From Prunus persica (taxonomy: Eukaryota; Streptophyta; Magnoliopsida; Rosales; Rosaceae), in the NCBI RefSeq assembly GCF_000346465.2, contig NC_034011.1, positions 18,326,676-18,390,675 on the forward strand: 64,000 nt of DNA. Reading direction: 5' to 3'. Below, in pieces: positions 32,362-44,000 of the stretch (within the stretch, counting starts at the first letter, position 1; the number at the start of each line of letters is the position of its first letter). The position numbers and the translations under genes were made by a program. The notes beneath the pieces are model-generated. The model was not told the DNA's origin. It was given only the letters and a program-made list of their open reading frames with translations, and did no database searches.

Positions 32362-33127
32362 CATGGATCGAGTTGGAATCCATTGAGCTTCAACCAAAAT
32401 TGACCATGTTCAAGTTCCCTAATACTAACTTCAACAGTACACAATTCCTTATAGTTATATGATGATAACCACTAATCACAAATTGTATACCCCTTGAATC
32501 CACCAAGGAGTTAGCGATATTCCGAATTCATTCAAATAGAGCGATATTCTAAAATCGAACTAAGAATAACTTACTGATTTATTTGTAATGGACATTTGTC
32601 TCAATATTAAAAAAATAAGTGTAATCTTGGCATTCGTTTACTATTTAATGAAAAAGAAAACAATAATGATATAAGATTTATCGTTAAATTAATTAATTTT
32701 TTAGTATCTTGTGCTAGCATATATAAGTTACTAATGGGCTGCCACTACTTACAACCATTTATGTAAGTTGACTTTCTCCCTCTCTTTTTTATATTTTTTC
32801 TCTAGGCAAAGTCAGTTGATTCTCATTTGTCCATTCTACATATTAGTTCCTTCTTATAATATTTTGCACCGTCAATGAACCTAATCGCTTCTTCCTCACT
32901 ATATTATTTTGAAAACTACGGATATTTTAATTACAATATCTCATCATAAATTGTTCTTTCTGAAAAATGGAAGTAATTAATATCTTATATGCTCTAGAGA
33001 AGTAGGATCGCAAGTGCCAACAACACATTAACTACATGTAGTTTTTTTTTAAAGTCGAAAAGCGATAACATTTTATTAGAGGAGAAGAATGAAACAAGTA
33101 CAAAAACCGGGCTATGTCATTTAGTTG
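31645..33127. other. Intergenic, upstream of the methyltransferase gene
   Basis: AT-rich with a (CT)n tract at 32314-32355. No gene seen. The promoter of the methyltransferase-like gene is at the right end. Confidence 0.4.
32314..32355. repeat. (CT)n microsatellite
   Basis: About 21 uninterrupted CT units. Confidence 0.95.
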
Positions 33128-33134
33128 TATAAAT
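33128..33134 (+). promoter_or_regulatory. TATA box of the methyltransferase-like gene
   Basis: TATAAAT located 107 bp before the ATG at 33241. Confidence 0.5.
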
Positions 33135-33240
33135 CCAATACGCATATAGTTTGGTACCCTCATACCATTTCTTTGTTCTCACTCCATCTCTTTGCTTCAT
33201 CTCTAAGTGGCCTGAACAAACAAAGACAGCACAAACACCA

Positions 33241-34431
33241 ATGGCCTCGGATTCCCCACTTCAATCCAAGTCTCCCTACACCTCAAATATCTTCTTCCTT
33301 TTTCTTCTCCTTTCAACAAATCTCCTTACTTTGTTCTTTTCCTCTTCCTTTTCCATCTGCTCTCTCAAATCTCTCTCCACCGCAGCAACCACCGCCGACC
33401 TTGCAACCCCAACGGGATTAAACCTCCCGGAGGCCCCTACAGAAGACACATCCGATCTCCCGCCGGAATTCCTTGCCTTTGCATCCGGACAACTCCTCCC
33501 ATTTGGCTACAACATCAACTTTGACTCCAACACCATTTACCCTGCAGTTGGTCAAGCTTGCACACTCTTCCCCGATCTCCTCAGCCGCTTCATGTCCTAC
33601 AAAGTCAATGGGTCGTGTCCGGATGACGAGTTTTTAGCCCAAAGGCTCCTCCTCAAGGGCTGTGAGCCCTTACCCCGCCGCCGCTGCCGCCCCGCCTCAA
33701 ATGCTAACTATGTGGAACCCTATCCTCTTCCCAAAAGCTTCTGGTCCACACCATCCGACTCCTCAGTCGTATGGACAGCTTACAAATGCAAAAACTACAA
33801 CTGCCTCGTCAACAGAAAGAAAAACCATAAGGGTTTTGACGACTGCATAGACTGCTTTGACCTCCAAGGAAATGAGAAGACTCGGTGGGGAAAAGGCAAA
33901 GGAGGAGGGCTAGACTTCGGTGTGGATGAAGTCTTGGGGTTCAAGAAACCCGGGACGATACGAATCGGGCTGGACATTGGCGGCGGAGTGGCCACATTCG
34001 CTGTGAGAATGAGGGAAAGGAACGTCACAATTGTGACAACTTCAATGAACTTGAACGGTCCTTTTAACAGCTTCATAGCTTCAAGAGGGGTTGTGCCTTT
34101 GTACATAAGCATTTCACAGAGACTGCCTTTTTTCGATAACACTTTGGATATTGTGCATTCAATGCACGTTTTGAGTAATTGGATACCAACGACGTTGCTT
34201 CATTTTGCGGTGTTTGATATCTACAGAATCCTTAGGCCTGGGGGGTTGTTTTGGCTTGACCATTTTTTCTGTGTAGGTGAGCAGATGGAAGAGGTCTATG
34301 GACCGCTCATTGAGAGCGTTGGGTTCAAGAAGTTGAAGTGGGTTGTTGGGAGGAAGCTTGATCGTGGGCCGGAGCGACGGGAGATGTACCTTTCGGCTTT
34401 GCTGGAGAAGCCATTGAAGAATTCTTGGTGA
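33241..34431 (+). CDS. Membrane-anchored S-adenosylmethionine-dependent methyltransferase, At1g29790-like
   Basis: A single-exon 396-residue protein. The start MASDSPLQSKSPYTSN precedes one N-terminal membrane span (NIFFLFLLLSTNLLTLFF), giving a type II topology as in Golgi or endomembrane methyltransferases. A Ser/Thr/Pro-rich stem follows. The lumenal part has conserved Cys blocks (YKCKNYNCLVNRKK, GFDDCIDCFDLQGNEKTRW) and then a class I methyltransferase fold: IRIGLDIGGGVATFAVRM (motif I, SAM binding), NLNGPFNSFIASRG, LPFFDNTLDIVHS (motif around the acidic loop) and ILRPGGLFWLDHFF (post-motif III). This layout fits the plant family around At1g29790, related to but shorter than QUA2-type pectin methyltransferases. 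The substrate is unknown. Intact; a partial relic lies 1.6 kb upstream. Confidence 0.88.
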   Translation: MASDSPLQSKSPYTSNIFFLFLLLSTNLLTLFFSSSFSICSLKSLSTAATTADLATPTGLNLPEAPTEDTSDLPPEFLAFASGQLLPFGYNINFDSNTIYPAVGQACTLFPDLLSRFMSYKVNGSCPDDEFLAQRLLLKGCEPLPRRRCRPASNANYVEPYPLPKSFWSTPSDSSVVWTAYKCKNYNCLVNRKKNHKGFDDCIDCFDLQGNEKTRWGKGKGGGLDFGVDEVLGFKKPGTIRIGLDIGGGVATFAVRMRERNVTIVTTSMNLNGPFNSFIASRGVVPLYISISQRLPFFDNTLDIVHSMHVLSNWIPTTLLHFAVFDIYRILRPGGLFWLDHFFCVGEQMEEVYGPLIESVGFKKLKWVVGRKLDRGPERREMYLSALLEKPLKNSW

Positions 34432-35876
34432 TTAATTTGTTAACATAGAGAGAAAAAAAAAAAGAAAAAAAAAAGCCTTAGCTGGCTTTTGTTTGTGTAA
34501 GGGTTTTGTTTTTGTTTGGTCGTTTTCAATTAATTACATAGAAGAATATTGGAGACTGAGATATGAGAGATGTGAAGGAGAAAAGGGAAGAACACACATT
34601 TTATACAATGAGGTATTCTTAAATTCCAGCATCCCTAATATGCATATGTTTGCGCGAAGAAATTAATTTTACTCTAACCAAAATTAGGGATTTTAGGAAT
34701 GTGAAAGAATTTCTCATTTGATTGGAGATCATAAATAATCTCGACTCTAAATGCCAACTAATTATATAATTAATGGTATTGCCAATAACATCGCCCCTAG
34801 TATTAGAATGTGTGCATCATATCCTTTCCTCTCTCAATCCAAACGAGAGATTAGAATAGTAGAGTAGTACAACCGTGTGATATACCTTGTACGTATTATA
34901 ATATAAGTTGATATAATTTATTGACACTATCTCCTAAAAGGAATTAATATATATCAACTATGTGTTCCACCCACGTTATAACACATGTACAAACTATACC
35001 ACATATATCTGTAATACCGTACTATTCTATAATTTCTCAATTTAAATACTAGGCTTTTTCAGTCATTCCCGTTTGTTATGTATAAATCCATGGTTTCTCA
35101 CTTTTGTTAGCTCTGATTATTCATGGCTGATCACTTAGACCTTGTAAGTTGGTGTGTTTTGTAGGACAGAGCAAATAGATAGATTTTATCCACACAAAAA
35201 AAGAAATAGATGAATAAATAAATCGTCGTGCGGCCTTCCAAAAAAATGATCAGCCCGCCATGTCATCAGCAAGGATCAGCACACATAGGCTGCATTTGGA
35301 TTAAAGTAAATTTGATAGAAAAATTTTGGAATTTTTTTTGTCAAGGTTAAATTTTCTAAAAGAACTAGAAAGTATGTATTTTAAAATGGATATGAAATAA
35401 CTAAAACGCAACGAGTATTTTCCTTTTATTCAAATCATGAAATTATGTAAATTCCTAATATTGGGTTTAAAATCCCAGATTCCCAGCCAGGCAAGCATCT
35501 TGAGGATGCATGAACTATCAGACAAGTTTCCAAACTGTCACATTTATGTCCAAATTTCGTGAATTACGATTTTGTCCTCTTCCAAGGCAATTTCCAGGTG
35601 GACCTGAGGTTGGATAAATATAAATATATATATTCTTATAGAAAATTAATAAAATCAATACGTTGTAATTGTGAAAATATTAAAAAAGAATGCATGCATA
35701 TATAACACTTCTGGCCTACAACCTGGAAAAAAGAAGAAGAAAAAGTAACTTTTTCTTGGCCATATGCAACCCCTCGATTTCATCGACCAGTCAACAAAAA
35801 AAGAAAACTAGAAGCTGTTACATTCTAAACATGAACTCTTCCCTAATAATATTAAGTAGACAAGTTTTCCTAATTG
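34432..35876. other. Intergenic, methyltransferase 3' flank to PLATZ promoter
   Basis: AT-rich; poly-A-like tract at 34450-34475 in the presumed 3' UTR. No further gene seen. Confidence 0.4.
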
Positions 35877-35927
35877 TTTTCTTCTTCTTCTTCTTCTGAT
35901 CTTCTTCTTCTTCTTCTTCTTCTTCTC
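35877..35927. repeat. (CTT)n microsatellite, probable PLATZ leader
   Basis: CTT run with one interruption (gat), 55 bp before the proposed PLATZ ATG. Pyrimidine-rich leaders are common in plants. Confidence 0.9.
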
Positions 35928-35981
35928 TTCCCATTCTTCCTACTTTTTTTTATCCCTTTTTTTCATGATTTGAAGTGAAGG

Positions 35982-38900
35982 ATGAGTTCATCTGCGTTTA
36001 GTTTAATGCAAGAGGTACGGGACCACAAATTAATATTGCATTTCCTTTGTCTTTGTTCTTTGCCTTGATTGTGTTTCTTTATGCATTTGAACTCAAAGTT
36101 AATCTTGTAGTTTATGCTATACTTAGTCAGCAGATGAGCTAATTAATTATATGTCTTATTCCCATCTACTTGTTCGTACCACAGGATTGGGCTAGTTGTG
36201 GAACTAGCTTCTCCAACATATATATGGTTGTGTATATTTTACTCTTGTATGTATTAGAATGGGACAATCTAACCTAGAATCAATTAACAATGTGTTGAGG
36301 GCTTCAAATCTTTTAAACTATTAGGCAAGGCTTCCCTTTCTCAGTGTCAGATCAACACACAATACACTCGAGTGTTGAGTTAGTTACTCAAGTCAAATAA
36401 GTAGACGATATATATTATTGGGTGAAGTGAAAGCACGTGTGGCCGTTATGGTCAATATGTGAATAACATGTTCTGATACCATATTAGAATATAAGCATTG
36501 AGCTCTGAAAATGAATGAGAGGGTGCACGATCTTTTAAACTATTGAGAAAGACTTCCCTTTTCCATTGTGGGACATATACTCAAAATCTTGATCACACTC
36601 CACACAAACTCTCTTGTACTGATGAGCTATTAGTAGCCTCTTGCAAACATTACTTTGTAAATTTAAACTGTTGAAGATTGTAAGAGTATCACACTAAAAA
36701 CTTGAAAAAATGAAAATTACAATATCTAAGTTTGTACTCCAACTAGTAATAATAATGAGGCATTTTGTAATAAAAAAACATTATACATATTGGGCTACAC
36801 AAGTGGTTAAGTTAAAAATAATATCGATATTAGTAGTAATAAACCGTTGGTTATGAAATCTCAACCTCAATGAGTAATAAGAGGCAGAAAAAACAGTTAA
36901 TTACTTTTGAATGCAATCATCTTCCACTACATGCATTGAATCTCTAGATTAGATTAATAGGTAGGATCAAGCTTGTACAAAAAGGAATGTATGAAATGTA
37001 AATAGCTATAATCCTCCAAATAACCAGTACCCTCTTATTGAGGGATTTATTTGAGGGACATTTTGTAAGATTTATTATAAATTTTATTTTAACGATTCGA
37101 GTTCTATTTTTCATGTCTTCATTCATAAATCATTCTTGCAACAAATTAGATAAATTGAAAACCATTAAGACATCTAATTATGAACAACAAAATAAATAAA
37201 TACGGTACTTTAAAAAAATATTAAAATAAAAAAAATTAATTGAAAGGTCAAATGGCTTTAGATTCAAACGATTTTTGCCAAAGATGCACAGTGGGCTCAC
37301 AAGGGTCCCTCAAATATTATTTGATGGATCCCTCCTTTAAAGCTTTTATTTTAATATTATTATTTAAAAGATAGATTTTCATATTGGAATTCCCCCATAT
37401 TATAAGAAACCACAATAAGTTATAATCAAAATAGAACTTAAAAAATATAGAAATTAAATTGTAACTGCCCAAATGTGAAAAAACGAAAACAAAAAACTGG
37501 GCATTACGAAGATGAAATGATAAGGGAAGCTATTGCTAGAGGAGTAAAGAGATAAAGAAAGTGATGATAGCTATTATAGGAAGAATAATGCTACTCTTAT
37601 CACATTCTCATACCACCTTATGTGACAAATGAGGTGGACAGCCACATCAATTAAAATTAATTTAACACTTTCTTTTCTTTTATGATTTATTGATATTTTT
37701 TAATTGATGTGACTGTCTACTTCATGTGCCACTTCTTTTAAATAGTAGTATAGATGCTAACGAGATCTAGTCCAGTGAAAAATGACATTGACTTGCAAAC
37801 CAGTGGTCTCAAGTTCAAAGCACCTTGATAGTGTGTATGTAAGAAACTCCCCTCCCCCTTGTAGTTTAGACTACTGTTTGTATTCAAAATAGTAGTATAG
37901 ATTATATTATATTAAAATCTCATATTTTCTACAAGTTATTTAACCATCATATTAAGTATAAGAATCAAATGCCTAACCATTTTAAAGACTGGGGCTCATT
38001 TTGATTGTGGATTGAATTTTTTGGGAATAAACTTTCCATGTCTAGTCCCGCTAGATGGGAATCGAAGATGTTCATTTCCATGTTTAGAAACGCTTGGAAA
38101 TGAGGACTAGGAAATTTAACTTTCTCTCATTCCCAAGTTTGGTTAGTGGAGTATAAGGAATGAAAAGTTTGTTCGGTTTTCCAACAATACTCTTGATTTT
38201 TTTTTTATTTATTAAAAGTTATTAATATGAAAAGTTTTTTAAGGGTCAAAATTGGTATTTAAAATTAATAATAAGAGTAAGTTAGACCAAAAAAACTGAA
38301 TTAAATGATTTCCCAATCCCGGGCCGAGGGGGTGGGGATGGGGAGTTTCTCAAAGTGAACTAATGGTATGAAATTTCTCCTACATGGGAAGTCCATATAC
38401 ATGAGTCCAGAATTACATTCCCAAGAGTACACTTATCAAATATGGGAATGCAATTTGAAATCCATTCCCAAGCTCCTACACCTTGAACCAAACGGGTAAC
38501 GCTTTTCCCGACCAACAAATACACGACAATTTGGGAGACGTGGGTTACACCAATTAGCCAAGAAAGTCAACATGCCCTCTTGCACTCAAGTTTGAGTCCC
38601 CCTCCCAGTAAATTAGATTAATTTAGAGTAATTTAGACTGTTGCTTGTATAAAACACATACACACACACACGACAATTTCACTCTGAGTTGTAAATGCTG
38701 AAGTATTTCATCGCAAAGGATTTTTAAAAATGTGAGAATATATCTTGCCACTATATGGGATGGAATTTTCACATGATCACCTTAAACACTTGTTGATGAC
38801 GAAAGTTTAACTGTTACAATAAAGTCATGTTTACAATAGAGGAATTAATGATTTGCAATTGAATCAACTACTTCCCCTAGATCTCATTCATGAGTTGGAG

Positions 38901-40639
38901 TGTGTTTGATTATGGATTTTAATGTGGAACTATATAACCTTAGGGAGATCAGGAAATAGAATCATTCCAATACCGATGTGTTAGTAAACACATTAGAAGC
39001 AAGAATAGGAATCATCCAATACCCATTCTTGATATTGTAGTTATTTTCATCTATAGGGAAAATTTTCACTCACATGTTTACTTACAAGCAATGGAGGAAG
39101 TCATGAATTGGGGAACTTAAGAATAAGGGAATGTAGACTTGGAATCGGATAAACTTCTCCCCCTACTTGATCTAATTCCTTGTTTTGAGGGTATTTGATT
39201 ACGATTTTTAACATAGAACTCACATAGTTTTTTATTCCTTATGTTTAAGTAACCGCATGAGAAGTAAGGAATTTGAATCATTCCAATATCCATGTGTTAA
39301 TAAACACACAATTTCTAATACTCGTTCCTAATAAATAAACGTGAATATAGTTAATGAAGGTATCACTCATTTGGCAATGAAACAAAAATTTTGTCCCCAA
39401 AATATGAGCAATTATTATTATTATTTTTAATTGATAAAATGCACAATAACTTTTAGTTGATCTTTTGTGGGGTTTTGTGCATCTCTCTTTGGGTTGCATA
39501 CTTCATTCTAATGAGTTTTTCTGTGATGGTTTCAACTGAGTTTGCTTGCTGCTCGTGATTGGGGTCATGTTTGGTTGGAGAGGGACAACACAGTTTGCTC
39601 TTTCTTGTCTTTAGTACAAAAATATCTTTATCCCAATTTGGGGCATGATGTCTTGCAACCTTGGCTTCCTTTCTTCATTAATAAACTCATGCCCTTGATT
39701 TCTAACTAGATAAAAATAAAACAAAAACAATAAAAAATTCTTGTTGTAAATTAGGCTCCCATTTGTTGTATACCGCTCTAAATGAATTGATTATTATATT
39801 CTCTTGTATAAATTGTGTGACTTTCAAGCATACCGCACTTTGTAGGTTGAAGCAGCAGTTCCCAGTGGAAATCAAAAGCCAGAATGGCTTGAATCATTTT
39901 TAGGAAAAAGCTTCTTTGACGACTGTTTAGCTCATCCTATACGCAAGAATGAGTTGAATAAATACTGTATCAATTGTAACAGGTCAGCTTGCCAGTACTG
40001 CATGGCTTCAGGTGCTCATCGCCTGCACAGAATATTGAAAATTTACAGGCACGTCTATAGGGATGTTGTCTCACTTGCTGCCATGGAAAAGTATATTGAT
40101 TGTTCCCAAATTCAGGTACATTTGATTTCATGTATATATTATATATTCTGTGCTGTGCTGTGCTGTGCATTCCCTTTTCAAAATTAATGCTTGTGTTGTT
40201 TTCCTTCTTTTCATTCTGGTTTTCTTTCAGCCATATAGATGCAACAAGCGATTGGTTATATCTCTAAGTCCTCTCCCCCACTCCGGCCCGATATCTAACA
40301 TTGGGGCAGCATGTGAGACCTGTAGAAGAAGATTAACTGAACCAGAGCTCTTTCGCTATTGCTGTATTGCTTGCAAGGAAATTATCTGACTGCAGTTTAT
40401 ATATATTTTTTCTGTGTATATTTATGTTATTATATTGGTTTCATTTTACGTTTGACTCAATTTGTTTAGAATTTATGCTAAAACTTCAGGTTGTAGCGTT
40501 TTCAAGGAAGGCCAGCGACTCAGATCCTCCATTTCTTACCGTCCAGAATATAGACAAGGACAAGCAGAAGAGAGTTCTGTCACCTGAAAAATGTTCACGC
40601 AAAAGAAAGGGAAAACCTTTCAGAGCTCCCCTTTTCTAA
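35982..40639 (+). CDS. PLATZ zinc-dependent DNA-binding protein
   Basis: Four phase-0 exons: 35982-36014, 39846-40115, 40231-40377 and 40490-40639, 199 residues if all are joined. Exon 2 reads NQKPEWLESFLGKSFFDDCL, then KYCINCNRSACQYC and HRLHRILKIYRHVYRDVV. Exon 3 carries PYRCNKRLVISLSPLP and ACETCRRRLTEPELFRYC. Exon 4 ends with basic KCSRKRKGKPFRAPLF. The Cys/His order (C..C..C..C, H, C-x2-C, C-x3-C) is that of PLATZ proteins, nuclear AT-rich DNA binders affecting growth and Pol III or cell-proliferation programs. Exon 1 (MSSSAFSLMQE, donor GAG|GTACGG) is 3.8 kb upstream and less certain. Intron 3 is odd: exon 3 ends TGCAAG and the next bases are GAAATT rather than GT. Without splicing there, the protein ends KEII and loses exon 4. 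Confidence 0.72.
37590..37735. mobile_element. Small foldback repeat, MITE-like
   Basis: The arm gaggtggacagccacatcaattaaaa pairs imperfectly with ttttttaattgatgtgactgtctacttc, with about 55 bp between. No ORF. Confidence 0.45.
37756..37886 (+). mobile_element. SINE (tRNA-derived type), 131 bp
   Basis: It is flanked by a perfect 16-bp direct repeat, AAATAGTAGTATAGAT (37740-37755 and 37887-37902). It holds an internal Pol III promoter: A box-like tagtccagtga (37768-37778, 10 of 11) and B box gttcaaagc (37813-37821, full match to GWTCRANNC). The tail is T/G-rich (ctactgtttgtattc). Confidence 0.8.
38533..38667 (+). mobile_element. Second SINE, 135 bp
   Basis: It is flanked by a 12-bp repeat ACACGACAATTT (38521-38532 and 38668-38679). 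It contains gtttgagtc (8 of 9 of a B box) and ends in a tagactgttgcttgtat region like the first SINE, then an (AC)n tail. The head differs from the first copy, so the two may be subfamilies. Confidence 0.65.
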
Positions 40640-41021
40640 AAGCCGTACGTGAGTTCACTTGCTTCATGTTTAAAAACCCAAGTAAATCACTTTTTGCAAT
40701 CATGTAATTAATTTAACAATGAAAATTTTTCTCAGTCAAACGTGCTTTCTTGTTTTCTTTCAGCTCTTTTTTCAATCTCTCATATCTAGAATAGCATGGA
40801 AGGCTTCTTCAAGAACTGTACAAATGCAGCATCACCAGACAGGCTGACTCTGTGTGTGGAAGTGAGAGAGAGAGAGGGAGAGAGATGAGCATGACTCAAA
40901 AGAATTCTTTATTATTGGCTTTATCTGTCCAAAAGAATGAACTCAAATCCGAAATTTACAATTACTATTTTCGAAGCAACAAAGATTAGCAAATCTATAT
41001 GCATTTCCCTCATCTAGTTAT
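40640..41021. other. Convergent 3' ends of the PLATZ and MMD1-like genes
   Basis: About 380 bp between two stop codons on opposite strands. It has a short (GA)n tract at 40865-40884. The 3' UTRs are likely to meet or overlap here. Confidence 0.5.
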
Positions 41022-44000
41022 TCAGTGTGTGCAAAAAATAGAAAAAGCATCAGAACAGTCAAATCTAAGACAAGGTTCAAATTTAGGCGGCACCAGTGAA
41101 ACACAACATGCTGAGCACACAAACAGTGGAGGAACAGTATCAGCATCCTCAATTCCACAGCAGCGTGTATGCTGCCACACCTCGCAGATGTCGCATGCCA
41201 CCATCCTCTCCCCATCATCATCTCTAGCTCCACACTCACATCTCACCATCCAAGTGTCTGATCCACCTTCATACCTCAAAGGCGTGTCTAAATCTATCCC
41301 AGTTCCTCTCACACCAACTTCTGCTCCCGATTGAACTACTCCAAAAAGTACTTCCATATCCTCCATTTCATCCAACCCTTCAATTCCCTTGACCACAAAC
41401 CGTTCTGTGATACAATAAGTATCCCTCAGTGCGGTCTCAGCTGCTAGCTTTAGCTCTCCAATGGTTGCATGCAGTGGCATTACTACTATCTCACCAGGTG
41501 GCAGCTCTCTCTTGAACTCAATGTCCATGTCCATCAAACTGGGCAAGAGTTGGCAAATGAATGTCAACAACTGTTCTTCCTCATCCCTAAATGAACATTC
41601 CTTTACGAAGTGTTTGGTGTCCAATATTGCTCGAGTAGCCAACTCCACCAACTCCGATTCTGGGTATCCCAATAGCACATGCTCATACAGATAAAGCACA
41701 TCGTTGTAAACATCAACTCCAGGAACTAGAGATGCTGATGGAAGGGACTGAGGAAGTACCTCATTTTCAGGTTGAGAGACCTTAACTCCATCTGTAAGAT
41801 CATGAACTGTGTACTCCAAAATCCGAGTTGTTGGGTTCACTGCACGGCAGACAATGTGATTCCCAACAATCACATTGCTCAGTGATTTCAGCACATAATC
41901 CAACAAACCTGTATCTCCAATATGTAATCTAGCTGTATCTCGCACATCTTGCCGGGTCATCCCACCATGACTAAAGTCTCTCTCTTTCTTTTCTTGCAAT
42001 GCATTCACAATCACATCTGCCGCAAACTCTAATCTTCTCTGAGGCCATCTGCTATCCATGTGAGCAATAACAGTAGTGAACTTCCTATACCTCACAGACT
42101 TTTCCTTCATCATCAGGGGCTTAATCTGGTGGGCTGCTCTGGTTGCAGGTTTTGCAGTGGAAGATGAAAATGCAGAAGTGGCCATTAATGATTTCTTCTG
42201 TGCAGGAACACTAGCCTTGACAGTCAGCATAAACCTGAGAAGATCTTTGATGGTGATCAATTGTGTTTCACTCAAATTTTTGTAATAACGAATTATTTGT
42301 TTCAGTTCGTCACACTGGTCCATATCACTAAAAGCCTGGATGATCCTTTCAAGTTCTAATGAGCTCAGAATCTCAAGTGCTCTTTCATAATTGTGTTCTG
42401 TGACACCAAAGCTTCCATGGCTAAACCTGTATCCCCATCGACCAAACCAAGAATGCCCATATGCGATACCATGGAGAAGGCGAAGATCCATAGACCGCTT
42501 TTTGGAGACATCCTCAACAGTGATTTTCCTGCAAAATAGAAGAAAGCATCAAAACCAGTTCATTTATTTTCAATAATATAATTGCGAAATCAAGAAATGT
42601 AGGGTTTTCCTATTACCTGGTTCGAAGATTTGTGCAAACTCTGTCCCAAAGATCCATAATCTCTCTCCCACAGAGATGCTTAGAACCCCCTTCGAGTCCA
42701 TTGACGCAGACCAAGTGAGCGTACCCATTACAGTGAATCAACCCATGCAATAGATGGGTCGGAAGATCACAGATGCCATCTTCCAAAGGCTTATGCCACT
42801 CATCATCCATTGGAATTATAATATGGTACTTTCGCTTCGAAACAAAATGATTACTCCAACCTAAACAAAAATAACATGTCATGTCCCAACCAGAGAAGAA
42901 GCTGAGTTGCTGAAGATAGAAGATAAAGAGAAGCTGGAATGACAGTGCTATAGCAGAAAGGATAGAGTGCCGTGGAATGACTACACAAACAACTACCAGA
43001 GTGCTGTGAATAAAGAAACCCAAAGGTTCTGGCATTCGTTTTATAGAAAAGGGAAATGTAAGTCATTGAACATGGATGGAATGAAAGAATTAGGAATCAT
43101 TTCTAGAGTTAGGGTTACAAACACGTTCTCTAACTACATCCAGCAACCCTTATATGCTCTAGTCTGTGTCCAGCCCTCATGCTTCAGTTGACGTACGCAA
43201 CAACAACAAAATAGAGCAAAAAAGGTTTTCAGAAACAGCAAATTTTCAAGCAATATCCAATTCCCGGACCTCACACCAAAATAGCAGAAACCCACCGGAA
43301 AATCGAAAAACCAAGGGACAAAGGTAAAGATAAGCAATTGTTGGAACATCAATGACCTTTCTAGCCCTAAACAAAAACTTGCAGAAACGCAATTGAGAAA
43401 TCAAAGAGAAAACCACATTGGAACAGAGTAACTAGAGTTCTACAGCATAAACAACTTAAAAACCAAGGAATTGAGGAACATAAGCAATTCTGGTAACACC
43501 GATGACCAGAAACGTAAGGAATTGAGAAACATTCATATTGGAACAGAGAATTCGAGTTCTATAGCAGAAATCCACTTTACAAACCAGCAAATAAAGTAAA
43601 AGATAAGCAATTTCTGAAACACCAATGATGAATTCCTAACCTACTCAAAAATTTGAAAAAACCCAATTGAGAGAAATCGAAGAAACCAATCACATCAGAA
43701 CAGAGAAATTCGAGTTCTACAGTAGAAACCCAAATGAAAAAAGAAGGAACAAAGTAAATCATGAGCAATTTTGGGACAAATGACCAATCCCTAACCGTGA
43801 ACAAAAATTTGCAGAAACCCAAACGAGAAATCGAAGAAATAACCAAATTAGAAGAGAGAAATTCGAGTTCTAACCTGTGCAACGGCAGTGATCACAAAAG
43901 GGTCGTTCAGAGGTCTTCACATCTTCTTCAATGATGTAAAGAGGAACAACAAGGCTTCTGTTGTCATGCACAAGAAGAGTGCACCAAGTGGGCATGCCCT

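Larger units (their letters stand above)
36015..39845 (+). other. Proposed first intron of the PLATZ gene, repeat-filled
   Basis: 3.8 kb without another gene. It contains a possible LTR relic around 36300-36600 (tctgataccat at 36472 is the reverse of a Met-tRNA primer site), a foldback segment at 37590-37735 (cacatcaatt ... aattgatgtg), two SINEs and a partly duplicated segment (38899-39050 versus 39187-39340, sharing tttgattatgga/tttgattacga and aatcattccaata). If exon 1 is wrong, this is intergenic. Confidence 0.45.

Noticed and set aside
40865..40884. Short GA tract considered as a regulatory site
   Set aside because: Only an ordinary microsatellite between convergent genes.
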